Source of the DNA: Goodfellowiella coeruleoviolacea
GTDB lineage: Bacteria > Actinomycetota > Actinomycetes > Mycobacteriales > Pseudonocardiaceae
Direction: 5' to 3'
Assembly (NCBI RefSeq): GCF_024171785.1
Contig: NZ_JAMTCK010000009.1
Coordinates: 248,001-312,000, forward strand
Length of the DNA stretch: 64,000 nt
The notes under the pieces were generated by a model that ran no database searches, was not told where the DNA came from, and saw only the letters and a list, made by a program, of their open reading frames with translations. Within the stretch, counting starts at the first letter, position 1. Each line of letters starts with the position of its first letter. The position numbers were made by a program, and so were the translations under genes. Below, in pieces: positions 61,360 through 64,000 of this stretch.

Positions 61360-63200
61360 CGGCGGTCCTCGGGGTCGCTGGTGTCGGTCGGGACGGGTAG
61401 GGGGAACAGCAACGGCGCGGTGGGCGCGGCCTTCGGGACGACCCTGGCCTCCCGCACCACGCGGGCGGCGTCGACCCGGTCGAGCAACAGGGGCAGCCTG
61501 GGCAGGCCGAAGGCGCGCCACGCCTCGATCGCCTGACGTGCCTCGGGGATGTCGCGCTCGGACCACGCCGGCCGGTCCCACACGGCGACGTGGTGCACGG
61601 CCAGGTTGTCCAGCAGCGCCAGGTCGCGCCGCCAGTCGCAGCCGTGCGGGCACCTGGGCGCGCTGGCGTCGTAGTCGAGGTGCGGCGGGCGCGAGCCGAC
61701 GATCACCAGCCGCCGCGCCACCGGTGCCGGCCGCCAGTCCAGCCGTCGGGCGCGGGCCAGCGCGTCCTCCACGGGCGCGGCCCACGGCTCGGTGAGCGGG
61801 CCCGCCGCCAGGCCGGCGACCACGGCCGCGGCCTCGGCCACCGTGCCGAACCGCCGCGAGCCCGCGAGCGCCCTGGGCCCCTGGGCGACGTGGTCGCGGT
61901 AGCCGAGGACGGCGACGCGCACCGAGTCCGGGGCGGGGTGCACCCGCCCGAGGTGGTCGATCGCCTCGGCGACCAGGTCGCGGCGGCGTTGCGCGGCGGC
62001 CAGCGGCCGGCCGCACAGCTCCACCGCGAACACCACGTCCGCGGCGTGCGCGTCCGGTCGGTACACCGCGGGCACGTCGTCCAGCACGTCCGGCCAGGTC
62101 GCCAGCGCCTCGGGCGCGGGCTCGCCGTCCGGGCGCAGCAGCGCGACCCGGCCCGGGCCGTCGAGCCGGAACTCCAGGGTGTCCCGGGTGTTCGGGCGCA
62201 GCCGGGCGTGGAACACGGCGACCGGCGCGCACTGCCGGGGCGGCGTGCCCGGTGGGCCGGTGACCACGGCCAGCACCGGGTGCAGGGCGGCCGGCCGCAC
62301 CGGCCCGGTCACCGCGACCGAGGCCACCGGCCGGCCCGCCGCGGACGTGCCCGAGGCGAACAGCCGCCGCGACACCGGGCGGGTGGCACCCCGGCCGTCC
62401 ACCGCGACCAGCACCAGGCGGTAGTCGTGGCGCAGTGGCGCGAGCGCGGCCCAGGCCGCCGCGGCGTCCTCGTCCAGCGGGGGCTGGCCGCGGCGCACCG
62501 GGTGCGGCGTGCCCAGCCGGGCCGCCACCGCGTCGGGCACCGGCCAGCCGGCGAGCCGGTGCAGCACCAGCACCTCGTCGGCGCTGACCGCCGGCGGCCG
62601 CGCCCGGTCCGGGTCGGGCACGTCCTCGCTGGCACCGACGCCGCCGGCGAGGGCGAGCAGCAGGTCGTCGGCGGTTGGGGGCAGCCCGGGCAGCACCTCG
62701 CGCCAGCCGACCAGCCGCACCGGCTCGACCACCGAGGGCACGCCCGCCGCGTCCACCCCCAGCCGCGCCACGGTCACGCCCTCGGCGTGCACGTCCAGCA
62801 CCGCCAGCGTCCGCGCCCGGTCCGCCGCACCCACCAGCCGGGCCACGGCGGGCGCGACCAGTGCGGCCACCGGCTGACCCTCGGGCGGGGCCGGCGCGTC
62901 CCGCGTGGCCGAGGCCAGTTCCGCGCTGTCCGGCCGGCCACCGCGCACCCGGCCGGCCAGGCGGGTGAACAGCGCGGTGTCCCCGCCGACCGGGAAGCCC
63001 GCGGCCAGCGCGGCGGCGGCCAGGTCGAACGCGCGCCGCCGGGCGGCCAGCTCCGCCGCGAACGCGGTCACGTCCGCCTCGGCGTCGAGGTCCAGCCACG
63101 GCGGGGTGGCCAGCGTCCAGCCGCACCGGGCGCACACCCGCGCGTCCGTCGCGTTGTGCCGGCAGACCGGGCAGGTCGGCCGGGTCGGTGCGGGGCCCAT
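61356..63200 (-). CDS. Zinc-ribbon and degenerate vWA-like protein, 614 aa
   Basis: The N-terminus is a four-cysteine zinc ribbon (CPVC near 10-13, CARC near 24-27). A long Ala/Arg-rich middle follows. Residues about 415-590 follow a vWA-like fold: strand VVFAVELCGRPLAAA where the metal site D-x-S-x-S is lost, then RVAVLGYRDH, then RRLVIVGSRPPHL with CPHGCDW close by. The domain is therefore probably a non-metal-binding, protein-contact version. The ATG at 63200 is used; GTG 63203 is equally placed. It lies between the AAA ATPase and the GTPase, overlapping both. Confidence 0.65.
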   Translation of the reverse strand: MGPAPTRPTCPVCRHNATDARVCARCGWTLATPPWLDLDAEADVTAFAAELAARRRAFDLAAAALAAGFPVGGDTALFTRLAGRVRGGRPDSAELASATRDAPAPPEGQPVAALVAPAVARLVGAADRARTLAVLDVHAEGVTVARLGVDAAGVPSVVEPVRLVGWREVLPGLPPTADDLLLALAGGVGASEDVPDPDRARPPAVSADEVLVLHRLAGWPVPDAVAARLGTPHPVRRGQPPLDEDAAAAWAALAPLRHDYRLVLVAVDGRGATRPVSRRLFASGTSAAGRPVASVAVTGPVRPAALHPVLAVVTGPPGTPPRQCAPVAVFHARLRPNTRDTLEFRLDGPGRVALLRPDGEPAPEALATWPDVLDDVPAVYRPDAHAADVVFAVELCGRPLAAAQRRRDLVAEAIDHLGRVHPAPDSVRVAVLGYRDHVAQGPRALAGSRRFGTVAEAAAVVAGLAAGPLTEPWAAPVEDALARARRLDWRPAPVARRLVIVGSRPPHLDYDASAPRCPHGCDWRRDLALLDNLAVHHVAVWDRPAWSERDIPEARQAIEAWRAFGLPRLPLLLDRVDAARVVREARVVPKAAPTAPLLFPLPVPTDTSDPEDRR

Positions 63201-64000
63201 CACGTCACCGGGTCCGGCACGTCCTGGGCGCGGATCAGCCGGCTGCCCGTCAGGCGCTGCTCCTCGGGCAGCCGCAGCAGCCGGGTGGCCAGCCGGCGCT
63301 CCACACCGTCCACCAGGTTGCGCACGGTGCGGGCGTTGCCGAACGCGCGCCGCTCCCTGGCCATCCGGTCGCGGTCGGCCTCCAGCCACCGCACCGCCCG
63401 CGCCGGCACAGTCGGCTCCACCTCGTAGCCCCTGGCCGCCATCATGGACAGGAAGATCGACCGCAGCTCGCCCACGGTGTAGTCGGTGAAGTGCAGCTGT
63501 TCGGTGAACCGGGAGTGCAGCCCGTCGTTGTCGCGCAGGAACCGGTCCATCGCCTCGGGGTAGCCGGCGGCCACCACCACCAGCCGGCCGCGGTGGGTCT
63601 CCATCAGCGTCATCAACTCGCTGACCGCCTCCGGGCCGAAGTCGTTGTGCCCTCGGCCGGCCAGTTCGTAGGCCTCGTCGATGAACAGCACCCCGTCCAG
63701 CGCCTCCAGCACCTTCGCGCGGGTCTTCGGCGCGGTCTCACCGACGTAGCGGCCCACCAGGTCGGCGCGCGTGGCCACCACCACGTGTCCCTTGTAGAGC
63801 AGGCCCAGCGAGGCGAACGCCCGGCCCATCAGCCGCGCCACCGTGGTCTTGCCGGTGCCCGGCGAGCCGAGGAACAGCATGTGCGGGGCGACGACCGCAC
63901 CGCCGCCCTGCAGCTTGCGCAGCTCCAGCACGGCGGCGATCTCCCGCAGCGTGTTCTTGACCTGGTCCAGGCCCACCAGTTCGTCCAGTTCGGACAGCAC
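63200..64000 (-). CDS. CbxX/CfqX-type AAA ATPase, C-terminal part, 5' partial
   Basis: The frame is open to the window edge, so the start and any N-terminal domains are missing. What is seen is one complete AAA+ module: entry segment LDELVGLDQVKNTLREI, Walker A GSPGTGKT (45-52 of the visible part), pore loop around LVGRYVGET, Walker B VLFIDEAY, sensor 1 in VVVAAGYP, arginine finger region SRFTE and sensor 2 in FGNARTVRN. This matches the CbxX/SpoVK subfamily, which acts as a remodelling chaperone, as in rubisco activase CbbX and ESX EccA. It is the first visible gene of the GTPase operon. Confidence 0.9.
   Translation of the reverse strand: MLSELDELVGLDQVKNTLREIAAVLELRKLQGGGAVVAPHMLFLGSPGTGKTTVARLMGRAFASLGLLYKGHVVVATRADLVGRYVGETAPKTRAKVLEALDGVLFIDEAYELAGRGHNDFGPEAVSELMTLMETHRGRLVVVAAGYPEAMDRFLRDNDGLHSRFTEQLHFTDYTVGELRSIFLSMMAARGYEVEPTVPARAVRWLEADRDRMARERRAFGNARTVRNLVDGVERRLATRLLRLPEEQRLTGSRLIRAQDVPDPVT

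Overview
The window is 64 kb of very GC-rich DNA with frequent GTG starts, strong AGGAGG-type ribosome sites and 4-base stop/start overlaps. Gene families such as SARP regulators, DUF2510, DUF2277, geosmin synthase, AztABCD zinc import and fused acyl-CoA carboxylase point to a filamentous actinomycete. A Pseudonocardiaceae-like genus (Saccharothrix, Actinosynnema, Lentzea type) is my inference, not something proved here. The window looks chromosomal. I saw no rRNA, tRNA, CRISPR array, insertion sequence or integrase.

0-12.3 kb: a regulatory and conflict-type region. It starts inside a HerA/FtsK-like ATPase. A TIR-domain protein, an unannotated 55-aa peptide gene with its own perfect hairpin terminator, an XRE-TPR regulator, a large SARP-NB-ARC-TPR regulator, a vWA protein and a 311-aa unknown protein follow. 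Three promoters (TIR, vWA, 311-aa gene) carry TCCAC repeats spaced exactly 11 bp, the architecture of SARP binding sites. The SARP therefore probably runs a small TIR/vWA regulon. A DUF4041-MUG113 nuclease-like gene with a DUF2510-PH partner and a DUF2277 gene close the region.

12.7-14.8 kb: a DUF4239 membrane protein and a secreted, membrane-anchored propeller protein with a Pro-rich stalk.

15.0-21.3 kb: a family 2B encapsulin locus ordered shell A, bifunctional germacradienol/geosmin synthase, shell B, polyprenyl diphosphate synthase. The layout suggests a two-component protein nanocompartment making geosmin. Both enzymes carry a similar P-x-G-[LV]-[GS]-[TA] motif in flexible segments, a candidate cargo-loading signal.

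21.7-34.4 kb: ordinary accessory metabolism. It has an orphan IucA/IucC siderophore synthetase, a quinone oxidoreductase with a TetR regulator, an AlkZ-like winged-helix protein, an aldo/keto reductase, a VOC protein with a divergent YafY/WYL regulator, a secreted PAF-acetylhydrolase-like hydrolase, an ABC-2 transporter and a two-component system.

34.5-42.8 kb: a secreted FG-GAP-type repeat protein, then a zinc-uptake locus (aztA divergent from aztB, two aztD-type propellers and aztC). A palindromic Zur-like site fills the -35/-10 spacer of aztB. A TetR gene diverges from a SnoaL-like/NmrA-like gene pair.

43-48.8 kb: a giant single-chain acyl-CoA carboxylase with eukaryote-like domain order, next to the remnant of a GntR regulator.

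48.8-64 kb: a DUF4407 membrane protein and partner, a 1495-aa STAND-NTPase/TPR protein, and a six-gene, fully overlapping operon on the minus strand. That operon encodes a CbxX-type AAA ATPase, a zinc-ribbon/degenerate-vWA protein, a GTPase, a GAP1-like protein, an Hsp70-like ATPase and a coiled-coil protein. It resembles the NTPase-centred conflict systems described in multicellular bacteria and runs off the right edge.
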